NCBI GenBank assembly: GCA_946886545.1
Contig: CAMPIU010000089.1
Span: 1 to 9,054 of the forward strand
DNA from: an uncultured Flavobacteriales bacterium
GTDB taxonomy: Bacteria; Bacteroidota; Bacteroidia; Flavobacteriales; Crocinitomicaceae
Direction: 5' to 3'
Length of the DNA: 9,054 nt
Shown here: one piece after another, positions 1 to 6,178 of the stretch
How the letters are laid out: each line of letters opens with the position of its first letter
Position numbering within the stretch: position 1 is the stretch's first letter
The notes under the pieces: generated by a model
Database searches by the model: none
Seen by the model: only the letters and a program-made list of their open reading frames with translations
What the model was told of the DNA's origin: nothing
Translations under genes and position numbers: made by a program

Positions 1-2
1 TT

Positions 3-1406
3 GTTCAACTTCAAGATCTCTTGGGTAAGGGATTTATCATACCAAGTGTACAACACTACATTCTTACCGTCCAAAGAAACGATTGTTGCATGAGAATCGT
101 AAACCGAACAGCATGTATTTCCGATAATATCACTTGATACCAATTCCGGATCATAAGAGTAGAAGATTTGGTTTACAAGATCTCCTTCCAAAGAAGCGGT
201 TCTTACAACATTATTAACATCTTCGATTGTTGTTCCTTTTTTCAATTCCAATGAAAGAATTGCCAATGAACCGTTTGGAGTTGGTACACGAACTGCATTT
301 GCAGTTAATTTATCTTTCAAGTCAGGAATTACTTTCGTTACAGCAGCTCCGGCACCAGTCGATGTGATTACCATGTTAATGGCAGCAGAACGACCTCTGC
401 GGGAAGATTTGTGCATGTTATCCAACAAGTTTTGGTCGTTAGTGTAAGCATGAACAGTTTCGATATGTCCTTTTACAATTCCGAATGCATCGTTTACCAC
501 TTTCAGAATAGGGGAGATTGCATTGGTTGTACAAGAAGCAGCAGAGTAAATCGTTTCGTTCTCCACATCCAATGTTCCCTGGTTAATTCCATAAACTACG
601 TTCGGAACTTCTTTCCCCGGAGCAGTTAAAAGAACTTTAGAAACTCCTTTTGCCGCCAAATGTTTGGATAAAGCTTCACGATTAGTGTAAACACCAGTGT
701 TGTCAATAACCAAAGCATTATTAATTCCATATTTTGTGTAATCAACATCTTCAGGATTCGAAGCGTCGATCATGTGAACGATTTGTCCGTTGATGATCAA
801 TGTTTTGTTTTCCAAATCTTCCACCACACTTCCTCTGAAGGCACCGTGAACAGAATCAGAACGCAACAACGCAGCACGTTTAACGATGTCTTTATCGCTT
901 GCACCACGTGTTACAATAGCCCGCAGACGCAATTGCTGACCTTTTCCTGCTTGTTTGATCAATTCACGGGCAGCCAAACGTCCGATACGACCAAAACCGT
1001 ATAAAACGACGTCTCTTGGTTCAACAGATCCCGAAGCGCTCGAGAATTTTCCCAATTTAGAAGAAAGGAAAGATGCTTTTGAGTCAAAAGCGCTTCCTTC
1101 AGCGATCCACTCACTCGATAATTTACCGATATCAATTTTAGCAGGAGCCAAGTCCATTTTCAACAATTCTTCTGCCAAAGCAGCTGTTGTTTCAATGTCG
1201 ATAGGTTTCTTTACTACATTTTTTGCATATTCATGCAAGTTTAGAATTTCTGAAATAGTAATGTCTGTAAGGTGATTACGGAACAAAACCAATTCAACTC
1301 CTTTGTCGTAAAGCAATTCACCTACGTGACTTGATAATTTTACAGCAGCGCGTTCTTTTTGAACGTGCATGTTTAACTCTTTTTCATAGCCCAATGCAGC
1401 TTCCAT
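3..1406 (-). CDS. gap: N-terminally extended glyceraldehyde-3-phosphate dehydrogenase (3' end outside window)
   Basis: I translated the minus strand from the ATG at 1406; the frame stays open to the left edge (468 codons, last residues ...EILKLN). The enzyme interconverts glyceraldehyde 3-phosphate and 1,3-bisphosphoglycerate in the cytoplasm, in glycolysis or gluconeogenesis. The Rossmann motif GFGRIGR is at residues 137-143. The catalytic SCTTNA places Cys at 292, and His319 lies in HAYTNDQNLLD. The first ~130 residues (rich in E, L and K, beginning MEAALGYEKEL) are extra compared with the usual ~335-residue enzyme. Long GAPDHs of about 480 residues are known in Bacteroidota and gammaproteobacteria, so only about 10-15 residues are probably missing. 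HAYTNDQ instead of the glycolytic HSLTATQ resembles GapA/B-type and erythrose-4-phosphate dehydrogenase-like members, so cofactor choice and direction are uncertain. The start at 1406 keeps the YEKEL segment; an alternative Met13 has no clear advantage. No convincing promoter was seen upstream. Confidence 0.93.
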   Translation of the reverse strand, partial: MEAALGYEKELNMHVQKERAAVKLSSHVGELLYDKGVELVLFRNHLTDITISEILNLHEYAKNVVKKPIDIETTAALAEELLKMDLAPAKIDIGKLSSEWIAEGSAFDSKASFLSSKLGKFSSASGSVEPRDVVLYGFGRIGRLAARELIKQAGKGQQLRLRAIVTRGASDKDIVKRAALLRSDSVHGAFRGSVVEDLENKTLIINGQIVHMIDASNPEDVDYTKYGINNALVIDNTGVYTNREALSKHLAAKGVSKVLLTAPGKEVPNVVYGINQGTLDVENETIYSAASCTTNAISPILKVVNDAFGIVKGHIETVHAYTNDQNLLDNMHKSSRRGRSAAINMVITSTGAGAAVTKVIPDLKDKLTANAVRVPTPNGSLAILSLELKKGTTIEDVNNVVRTASLEGDLVNQIFYSYDPELVSSDIIGNTCCSVYDSHATIVSLDGKNVVLYTWYDKSLTQEILKLN

Positions 1407-1438
1407 CTAAAATGTATATTTATTTAATTTATGTTCAA

Positions 1439-1452
1439 TCAGCCACGGCTGA
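1439..1452 (-). promoter_or_regulatory. Short dyad in the gap leader
   Basis: TCAGCC and GGCTGA form a 6-bp inverted repeat around a 2-nt centre, 33-46 nt upstream of the gap start codon. It is not followed by a T-run in the gap direction, so it is not an obvious terminator. It could be an operator half-site pair or a leader hairpin. It is the only GC-rich structure in an otherwise AT-rich leader; function is not shown. Confidence 0.3.
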
Positions 1453-1493
1453 CTTCTTGTTTAGTTTTCAATGATTTAGCATGTGTATAAAGC

Positions 1494-1529
1494 AAAAAAG
1501 GCCGCCCGCGTTAGCAGACAGCCTTTTTT
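1494..1529 (-). terminator. Intrinsic terminator of rpoD
   Basis: The minus strand has a 16-nt arm (AAAAAAGGCTGTCTGC), a TAAC loop and a second 16-nt arm ending in TTTTTT. All 16 positions pair, three of them as G-U. It starts one base after the rpoD stop codon. The A-run before and T-run after the stem make it nearly symmetric, but the only gene ending here is rpoD. It separates rpoD from gap, which lies downstream on the same strand. Confidence 0.9.
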
Positions 1530-1530
1530 C

Positions 1531-2397
1531 TTATCCTAAATATGCTTTCAATAACTTATTTCGAGAAGTGTGTCGAAGGCGTCTTATTGCCTTCTCCTTA
1601 ATTTGTCGAACACGCTCACGTGTCAGGTTAAACTTGGCACCTATTTCTTCCAGGGTTAAACCGTGGTTCATTCCGATTCCGAAGAATAAGCGAATGATCT
1701 CACGCTCTTTATCTGTTAAAGTGCTCAAGGAACGCTCAATCTCTCTTTGAAGAGATTCAGCCATCAATGCGTGGTCTGCTTTTGGCGAATCCGTGTTTGC
1801 CATAACATCCATCAATGTACCACCATCTTCAGATGAAGAAAGGGGAGCATCCATAGATACGTGACGACCGGAAACATTTAAGCTTTCCTTAATTTTATCT
1901 TCAGGAACTTCCAAAGCCTCTGCTAATTCTTCCGCTGAAGGAGGTCTTTCGAATTCTTGTTCCAATCTTGAAAATGCCTTGTTGATTTTATTTAAAGAAC
2001 CAACTTGGTTTAAAGGTAAACGTACAATACGTGCTTGTTCAGCTAAAGCCTGTAAGATAGATTGACGAATCCACCATACAGCATAAGAAATGAATTTAAA
2101 TCCACGCGTCTCATCAAATTTCTGTGCAGCTTTGATCAAACCTAAATTCCCTTCGTTAATAAGATCGGGTAATGTCAATCCTTGATTTTGATACTGTTTT
2201 GCTACAGACACGACGAAACGTAAATTAGCCCGAGTTAATTTCTCTAATGCTCTTTGATCGCCTTGTTTGATTTTACGCGCCAATTCTACTTCTTCTTCGG
2301 CGGTGATTAGCTCTTCTTTACCAATGTCTTGAAGATACTTGTCTAACGACTGGCTCTCACGATTGGTAATCGATTTTGTAATCTTAAGTTGTCTCAT
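1531..2397 (-). CDS. rpoD: RNA polymerase primary sigma factor (sigma-70, RpoD/SigA)
   Basis: At 288 aa this is a compact group 1 sigma factor lacking region 1.1, as is typical of Bacteroidota, where RpoD recognises TTG / TAnnTTTG promoters. Region 1.2 is about residues 15-48 ([16 protein letters not shown]). Regions 2.1-2.4 run about 50-120, with the core-binding [18 protein letters not shown] and the -10-melting [14 protein letters not shown]. Region 3 is about 125-205. Region 4 is about 220-288, with the helix-turn-helix [24 protein letters not shown] that contacts the upstream promoter element. The start ATG has a GGAG 8-11 nt upstream, unusual in a phylum that mostly lacks Shine-Dalgarno sites. 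The gene has its own promoter (about 2443-2474) and its own terminator (1494-1529), so it is probably monocistronic. Confidence 0.97.
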   Translation of the reverse strand: MRQLKITKSITNRESQSLDKYLQDIGKEELITAEEEVELARKIKQGDQRALEKLTRANLRFVVSVAKQYQNQGLTLPDLINEGNLGLIKAAQKFDETRGFKFISYAVWWIRQSILQALAEQARIVRLPLNQVGSLNKINKAFSRLEQEFERPPSAEELAEALEVPEDKIKESLNVSGRHVSMDAPLSSSEDGGTLMDVMANTDSPKADHALMAESLQREIERSLSTLTDKEREIIRLFFGIGMNHGLTLEEIGAKFNLTRERVRQIKEKAIRRLRHTSRNKLLKAYLG

Positions 2398-2442
2398 GTA
2401 ATGAACTCCGTTGTTTTAAATAGATTAATGAAAATCTGGGTG

Positions 2443-2474
2443 CAAAGTTACGACGAAATAGGAGTGATTTCCAA
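2443..2474 (-). promoter_or_regulatory. rpoD promoter, Bacteroidota consensus
   Basis: On the minus strand a TTG (within TTTGG, 2472-2474) is followed after 21 nt by TAACTTTG (2443-2450), an exact match to the Bacteroidota -7 consensus TAnnTTTG. The expected start of transcription is about 5-8 nt further on, giving a 5' leader of roughly 40 nt before the ATG at 2397. A sigma factor gene read from a promoter of the type it recognises implies autoregulation. Confidence 0.75.
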
Positions 2475-2476
2475 AT

Positions 2477-2525
2477 AAAAAAGGCAGATTTTCGGGAGAT
2501 TCTCACCTCTCAAAAACCATGCCTT
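2477..2525 (-). terminator. Candidate terminator between deg and rpoD
   Basis: On the minus strand AAGGCA (2520-2525) pairs with TGCCTT (2481-2486), which runs on into further T residues. The 33-nt interior can pair further (TTTT with AAAA, GAGA with TCTC), giving a bulged hairpin. It lies after the protease gene and ends 2-5 nt before the -33 element of rpoD, so it would insulate rpoD from deg transcription. The structure is imperfect, hence the moderate score. Confidence 0.45.
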
Positions 2526-2574
2526 AACAATTTTTTCATATACTGTCCCGAATCCAGGGGGTTCCATACCGGAA

Positions 2575-2642
2575 GTTCAAATAATTCAAAGAGTTAAAAT
2601 AGTTAAAAGGGAATTCATTTTGAACTATTTAAACTTTTGAAC
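2575..2642. repeat. Degenerate 9-nt tandem repeats forming a long AT-rich inverted repeat
   Basis: Four adjacent 9-mers (GTTCAAATA, ATTCAAAGA, GTTAAAATA, GTTAAAAGG, 2575-2610) are followed by an oppositely oriented set (about 2618-2642; on the other strand GTTCAAAA, GTTTAAATA, GTTCAAAA). The two blocks form an imperfect hairpin with arms of about 20-25 nt around a GGGAATTCA centre. It begins 10 nt past the deg stop codon. There is no T-run, so it is not a classical terminator; it may protect the mRNA 3' end or be a dispersed intergenic repeat. Confidence 0.6.
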
Positions 2643-2651
2643 AGATTCGAT

Positions 2652-4118
2652 TTACAGACCGAATCCAACATATTCTTTTTTCCCGCTTTCCGATACAATC
2701 TCCAAAAGGATTCCGCCTTTTGTACTGTTCAGAACCCGCGTAAGCTGTTCCACTGACTCAATTTGGGTCTGGTTGATCTTGGTGATGATATCTCCCTCAG
2801 TAATTCCGCTTGATTTCAATTTACCCGGTTCCAAAACTTTTACCTTTACTCCGTAACTTAGATTCAACTCTTTTTTCTCCTTGGAAGTTAATTCGGCAAA
2901 AGTAGCTCCGAGCGCTGTTGTTTTGCTCATTTCTTCCTTTGATTTCAAAGCAGTTTCTCCATCAACAGATCTTAAAAGGATTTCCTTGATCACTTCAGTT
3001 CCGTCTTCCGTGCGCAAAGTAAGGTTTACTTTATCACCAGGTCTGCGTTTACCGATTTCTTCCTGCAGGGAAGCTACCGAATTTACTTCTCTTGATCCGA
3101 CTTTCAGGATTACCCAGTTTTTCTTCACACCTGCTTTATCAGCGCCACCATCTTCCGTAACGGCAGAGATAAACACACCTCTTGTAGAAGGTAAGCTGTT
3201 CTTTACTTTGATCTCCTGGTTGATGTCTGAGATCTGAACACCTAAATAAGCTCTTTGAACAATTCCGAAGTCGATAATATCGCGCATTACTTTATTTACC
3301 AAATTCACAGGTACTGCAAAACTATATCCGGTGTAAGAACCCGTTTGAGAAGCGATAGCCGTGTTGATCCCGATTAATTCACCTCTTGTATTCACCAAAG
3401 CACCCCCGGAATTTCCAGGGTTTACTGCAGCATCTGTTTGAATAAAGGATTCAATGGGAACATTTGCGTTGCTTGTTCTGTCGGATAGCAAGTTGATATT
3501 TCTTGCTTTTGCACTAACGATTCCGGCAGTAACCGTTGACGTTAAATTGAATGGATTACCAACTGCCAAAACCCATTCCCCAACTCGCAGGTCGTCGCTG
3601 TTTCCGATGCTGATCGGTCTTAATCCGGGAGCATCTATTTTTAATACTGCAATATCTGTCGACGGATCCGTTCCGATCACCGTTGCGGTGTATTTGGAAT
3701 TATCGTTCAAAATCACCTCAATTTCCGAAGCATCCTGGATCACGTGATTATTGGTTACAATATAACCTTCACTGGAAACGATCACTCCTGATCCGGAACC
3801 GCTGCCATATTGTTTGAATTCACGGCCACCCGTTCCCGGTCCGTAAAAGAATTCATAAAACGGATCCCGCTGAACCTGGGTCCGGACTACTTTGGTTGTA
3901 ACATGGACCACCGAATTGATCGTGTTTTCAGAAGCTTCAACAAACGAAGCGCCTTCAACAGGCATTCCGTTATAGGATACAGTCTTTGCCAAACGATTAC
4001 CATCAATTACCTGTTCAGAAAGAGGAGTATCATAGTTGTGAGATAAAAAGAAACCGAAGGCAAATGGAATCATCCCGCCTGCAATTCCCAGTCCTAGGTA
4101 TTTCAATGAGTTGTTCAT
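2652..4118 (-). CDS. degQ: Deg/HtrA family serine endoprotease, membrane-anchored or periplasmic
   Basis: This 488-aa envelope quality-control protease degrades or refolds misfolded extracytoplasmic proteins. Residues 6-26 are hydrophobic (LKYLGLGIAGGMIPFAFGFFL) and act as an uncleaved anchor or signal peptide. The trypsin-like domain is about 62-285, with the catalytic triad His125 (TNNHV), Asp155 (STDIAVLKID) and Ser237 (NPGNSGGA), all intact. A GSGSGSG stretch at 105-111 opens the protease core. PDZ1 is about 287-383 (AYLGVQI ... VKKNWVILKVGS) and PDZ2 about 400-486 (GITEGDIITKINQ), the usual DegP/DegQ layout. DegP and DegQ cannot be separated by eye. Between the anchor and the core lies a ~35-residue linker. 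The gene is divergent from dapF across 128 bp and has no strong Shine-Dalgarno site. It appears to end before rpoD rather than run into it. Confidence 0.95.
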   Translation of the reverse strand: MNNSLKYLGLGIAGGMIPFAFGFFLSHNYDTPLSEQVIDGNRLAKTVSYNGMPVEGASFVEASENTINSVVHVTTKVVRTQVQRDPFYEFFYGPGTGGREFKQYGSGSGSGVIVSSEGYIVTNNHVIQDASEIEVILNDNSKYTATVIGTDPSTDIAVLKIDAPGLRPISIGNSDDLRVGEWVLAVGNPFNLTSTVTAGIVSAKARNINLLSDRTSNANVPIESFIQTDAAVNPGNSGGALVNTRGELIGINTAIASQTGSYTGYSFAVPVNLVNKVMRDIIDFGIVQRAYLGVQISDINQEIKVKNSLPSTRGVFISAVTEDGGADKAGVKKNWVILKVGSREVNSVASLQEEIGKRRPGDKVNLTLRTEDGTEVIKEILLRSVDGETALKSKEEMSKTTALGATFAELTSKEKKELNLSYGVKVKVLEPGKLKSSGITEGDIITKINQTQIESVEQLTRVLNSTKGGILLEIVSESGKKEYVGFGL

Positions 4119-4181
4119 GATATTAAATTAGTTTATGCTAAAATTTCTACGCAATTATAACAGTAATCGGGTGATGATTGT

Positions 4182-4189
4182 TACTTTTG
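4182..4189 (+). promoter_or_regulatory. Candidate -7 element for dapF
   Basis: TACTTTTG is an exact match to the Bacteroidota -7 consensus TAnnTTTG, 57 nt before the dapF start codon, in the 128-bp gap between the divergent deg and dapF genes. No good TTG -33 element lies at the usual distance, so this is a partial promoter call. On the other strand the best deg candidate is a one-mismatch TATAATTG (4152-4159), which I consider weak. Confidence 0.45.
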
Positions 4190-4246
4190 TGCTGTTAAAG
4201 ATTGTTAAGCCATTTTCGCTTATAACTCAATCATAGCAAAGGATAT

Positions 4247-5032
4247 ATGGGTTTGGATTTTGTAAAATATCAGGGCACGGGAAACGATTTCGTGATGATT
4301 GATAATCGTTCCGGCGAATGGGATAAACTTTCGATTTCCACGATCCGGCAATTGTGTGATCGCAGGTTTGGGATAGGTGCAGATGGTCTGATAAAGATCA
4401 ACTCACTTCCGGGTTACGACTTTGAGGTGGATTATTACAACTCGGACGGATCCAAAAGCTTTTGCGGGAATGGTGCCCGTTGCTCAGTTGCTTTTGCTCA
4501 TGAATTGGGAATTACAAAGGATTCGGTTTCTTTCATGGCAATTGATGGCCCACACAGCGCCTTTAAAAAAGACGAAGAGGTGTTCCTGGAGATGAATGAT
4601 GTTGCGAGTATCGATACTTCTCAAAAAGATTTTGTTTTGAATACCGGTTCACCGCATTTTATTCATTTTACAGAGAATGTTGCTGATTTTGATATTGTTT
4701 CTTACGGAAAACAGATCCGTTATTCGGATAAGTACAGACAGGAGGGAATTAATGTGAATGCAGTTCATCAAAAGGATGCTTATTCCTTTGAGATAAGAAC
4801 TTATGAAAGAGGGGTAGAAGATGAAACCCTGAGCTGTGGAACAGGAATAACGGCTGCTGCATTGGCATTGGCTGAAAAAAACAAGCTTAAGGGCTCGCAT
4901 GAATACAAGGTAGAAGCTCAGGGAGGTTTTCTTTCTGTACGATTTGTTCGAACGGATGAAGGGTTTAATAGTATTTGGCTGATTGGTCCGGCTGTAGCAG
5001 TTTTTAAAGGAAAAGTGGATGTCCAAATTTGA
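4247..5032 (+). CDS. dapF: Diaminopimelate epimerase
   Basis: At 261 aa this is a PLP-independent epimerase converting LL-2,6-diaminopimelate to the meso form, the last step before lysine and the cross-linking residue of peptidoglycan. Both catalytic cysteines are present: Cys73 in FCGNGARC and Cys197 in LSCGTGITAAA. Other family signatures are KYQGTGNDFVMID at the N-terminus, RFGIGADGLI at 40-49, NSDGS at 65-69 and YERGVEDET at 187-195. Length is normal (usually about 255-280). The start is supported by AAAGGA four bases upstream of the ATG and by alignment of the FVKYQGTGNDF segment close to the N-terminus. The 3' end overlaps the next reading frame by 14 nt, suggesting translational coupling. 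Confidence 0.97.
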   Translation: MGLDFVKYQGTGNDFVMIDNRSGEWDKLSISTIRQLCDRRFGIGADGLIKINSLPGYDFEVDYYNSDGSKSFCGNGARCSVAFAHELGITKDSVSFMAIDGPHSAFKKDEEVFLEMNDVASIDTSQKDFVLNTGSPHFIHFTENVADFDIVSYGKQIRYSDKYRQEGINVNAVHQKDAYSFEIRTYERGVEDETLSCGTGITAAALALAEKNKLKGSHEYKVEAQGGFLSVRFVRTDEGFNSIWLIGPAVAVFKGKVDVQI

Positions 5033-5507
5033 CTTTAAATTTATACACCGGGAACTTCCGGAATACATGCTTCAAAAAACGTTTATCTGGATCTGGAATG
5101 CAGATAAGATTCCGCCGCATATCGGAATTTCAACAGGTAAAGATTATTACAGCTTGAGTTATCGAAAATCGTAAGATTTATTAACTGATTACATGCTGAA
5201 GAAAGCAAAAAGAGTTGCAATTCCTTTGGTTCTTGTTGAAATTCCGAAAGAAATGATTCGAAAGGATACAACAATGATTTTTTCAGGATATCATCGTGCA
5301 ACTGATGGAATTACTTGTTTACATCCGATTCGCGAAGTAATGCAGCTCGATCAGGTGAATCAATTGGCCGATCTCCTGATTCATCTGGAATCACAGAATT
5401 TAATCACTCAGGTGAACGGATTGAATTTACCTGAAAACTATCGTGGAATTCCTGCTTATTCAATGGAAGATATCTTGGAACGGATTTTTCAATTGAACAA
5501 AAATTGA
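5019..5507 (+). pseudogene. Unknown small protein gene split by one in-frame TAA
   Basis: Reading from the ATG at 5019, which overlaps the dapF end by 14 nt and follows an AAAGG, gives 51 residues starting MSKFDFKFIHRELPEYML, then a TAA at 5172-5174. The same frame then continues without another stop through DLLTDY to the Met at 5193 and on to 5507. Without the TAA the product would be 162 aa. The amino-acid texture is continuous across the stop: a strand-rich front half (HIGISTGKDYYSLSYRKS), then an apparent helix DLLTDYMLKKAKR and a strand VAIPLVLVEIP. One base change would turn TAA into AAA, GAA or CAA. I do not recognise the family; no signal peptide or membrane segment is visible, so a soluble cytoplasmic protein is likely. 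It may be a recent pseudogene, a readthrough gene, two coupled ORFs, or a sequencing error. Confidence 0.65.
5193..5507 (+). CDS. Hypothetical protein, downstream part of the split gene
   Basis: This 104-aa frame begins with an ATG 18 nt after the internal TAA, close enough for reinitiation by ribosomes that terminate there. No Shine-Dalgarno-like site precedes it. The sequence is a lysine-rich start (MLKKAKR), hydrophobic strands (VAIPLVLVEIP), a middle FSGYHRATDGITCLHPIREVMQLDQ, and an amphipathic helical segment QLADLLIHLESQNLI ending in GIPAYSMEDILERI. I see no catalytic signature. Most likely it is the C-terminal two thirds of the 162-residue protein rather than a gene in its own right; listed separately because it could be translated alone. 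Confidence 0.5.
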   Translation: MLKKAKRVAIPLVLVEIPKEMIRKDTTMIFSGYHRATDGITCLHPIREVMQLDQVNQLADLLIHLESQNLITQVNGLNLPENYRGIPAYSMEDILERIFQLNKN

Positions 5508-5509
5508 AA

Positions 5510-5545
5510 TACAGTAGGGGTGAAAAATTTTTCACCCCTACTGTA
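5510..5545. repeat. Perfect 36-nt palindrome (18-bp arms)
   Basis: TACAGTAGGGGTGAAAAA is followed directly by its exact reverse complement. It starts 3 nt after the split gene and lies between that gene and the GNAT gene. As RNA it would fold as a GGGGTGAAA / TTTCACCCC hairpin with an A/T loop, extended by TACAGTA / TACTGTA pairs. There is no T-run beyond the stem, so factor-independent termination is uncertain, though a role in ending the dapF unit is plausible. The GTAGGGG...CCCCTAC form resembles intergenic palindromes I recall as repeated in Bacteroidota genomes. Confidence 0.85.
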
Positions 5546-5596
5546 AATTGTTGAAAGAATTCATTTCGCTGCAAACCAAATAAGCAGTTTTTAATT

Positions 5597-5604
5597 TACA
5601 TTTG
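5597..5604 (+). promoter_or_regulatory. Candidate -7 element for the GNAT-mltG operon
   Basis: TACATTTG exactly matches TAnnTTTG, 34 nt before the GNAT start codon and after the palindrome. No TTG lies 17-23 nt upstream; the nearest similar sequence is TTTCG at about 5564. This supports a second transcription start between the dapF unit and the GNAT-mltG-aspG unit. The rest of this 131-bp gap (5546-5638) shows nothing else beyond a 4-codon ATG...TGA whose stop overlaps the GNAT start. Confidence 0.4.
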
Positions 5605-5638
5605 ATCGCTTTTACAAGGCAATTAAAATGAGCAAGTC

Positions 5639-6178
5639 ATGAGTTTAACCGGTAAATCCGTTTTCTTTCGAGCTGTTGAAATGGAGGATGCTACCAAGTG
5701 GATGCTTTGGGAAACCAATCCGAATCACTGGACGATTACCGGTCCGGAAGTGCCATTTTCATTTTCTTCTATTTTGGAATACATTGATCAGGCACAGCAC
5801 ATCCGCACACATGGTCAGCTGAGGATGATGATCTGTATGGTGGGAACTCGCGAACCTATCGGGGCAATTGACTTGTATCAGGTGGATTTTAAGCATCTTC
5901 GCGCAGCGGTAGGGATTTTAATTGCAGATGAAGACAATAAGAATCATGGTTTTGCTTTTGAAGCGTTAACGCTGCTGGAAAAATATGCTTCTCAAATATT
6001 AGCTCTGCATAATCTGCATTGTTCCATTCATAGTGACAATTTGGCGAGTGTGGGCTTATTTGAAAAGGCCGGTTTTGTAAGGGTAGGAGTAAGAAAAGAG
6101 TGGTACCTTGAAAGAGGTGTTTGGTTGGATGAAATTTTATATCAGAAATGTCTGGAAAGAAAAGAAACAAAAAACTAG
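5639..6178 (+). CDS. GNAT family N-acetyltransferase (SpeG/RimL-like)
   Basis: This 179-aa cytoplasmic protein of the Acetyltransf_3 type transfers acetyl from acetyl-CoA to an amine; the substrate (polyamine, ribosomal or other protein N-terminus, or small molecule) cannot be read from the sequence. Features in order: the LTGKSVFFRAVEMEDA start typical of RimL-like enzymes; GAIDLYQVDFKHLRAAVGILI (about 75-95), the central strands, similar to the SpeG pattern; the acetyl-CoA pyrophosphate loop NKNHGFAFEAL (100-110, R/QxxGxA-like); and HSDNLASVGLFEKAGF (131-146), the usual Asn-containing motif B. The start follows from an ATGA overlap with a 4-codon upstream ORF. The 3' end overlaps mltG by 31 nt. 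I recall a GNAT gene of this kind next to mltG in flavobacteria, which suggests a conserved link to envelope growth, but this is inference. Confidence 0.88.
   Translation: MSLTGKSVFFRAVEMEDATKWMLWETNPNHWTITGPEVPFSFSSILEYIDQAQHIRTHGQLRMMICMVGTREPIGAIDLYQVDFKHLRAAVGILIADEDNKNHGFAFEALTLLEKYASQILALHNLHCSIHSDNLASVGLFEKAGFVRVGVRKEWYLERGVWLDEILYQKCLERKETKN

Noticed and set aside
411..1275. Plus-strand open frames across the GAPDH region
   Set aside because: They lie antisense to a gene with intact catalytic motifs and show no recognisable protein features; treated as shadows.
1409..1435. TTG-19 nt-TACATTTT as a gap promoter on the minus strand
   Set aside because: The -7 element (one mismatch) ends only two bases before the gap start codon, so transcription would begin in or after the ATG. 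It is more likely AT-rich chance.
2611..2616. GAATTC palindrome in the repeat centre as a protein-binding site
   Set aside because: A six-base palindrome is expected by chance and sits in the loop of the larger inverted repeat.
2398..2651. Possible small gene or riboswitch in the deg-rpoD gap
   Set aside because: No ORF with a plausible start is present, and no riboswitch-like core was recognised. The gap is accounted for by repeats, a hairpin and the rpoD promoter.
4649..5301. Minus-strand open frames opposite dapF and the split gene
   Set aside because: Sequence is rich in Ser, Asn and Cys without domain pattern, as expected for antisense shadows, and there is no promoter of their own.
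5627..5641. Four-codon ORF ATG AGC AAG TCA TGA before the GNAT gene
   Set aside because: Its stop overlaps the GNAT start, but it is too short to call a leader peptide without conservation; kept only as a note on start choice.
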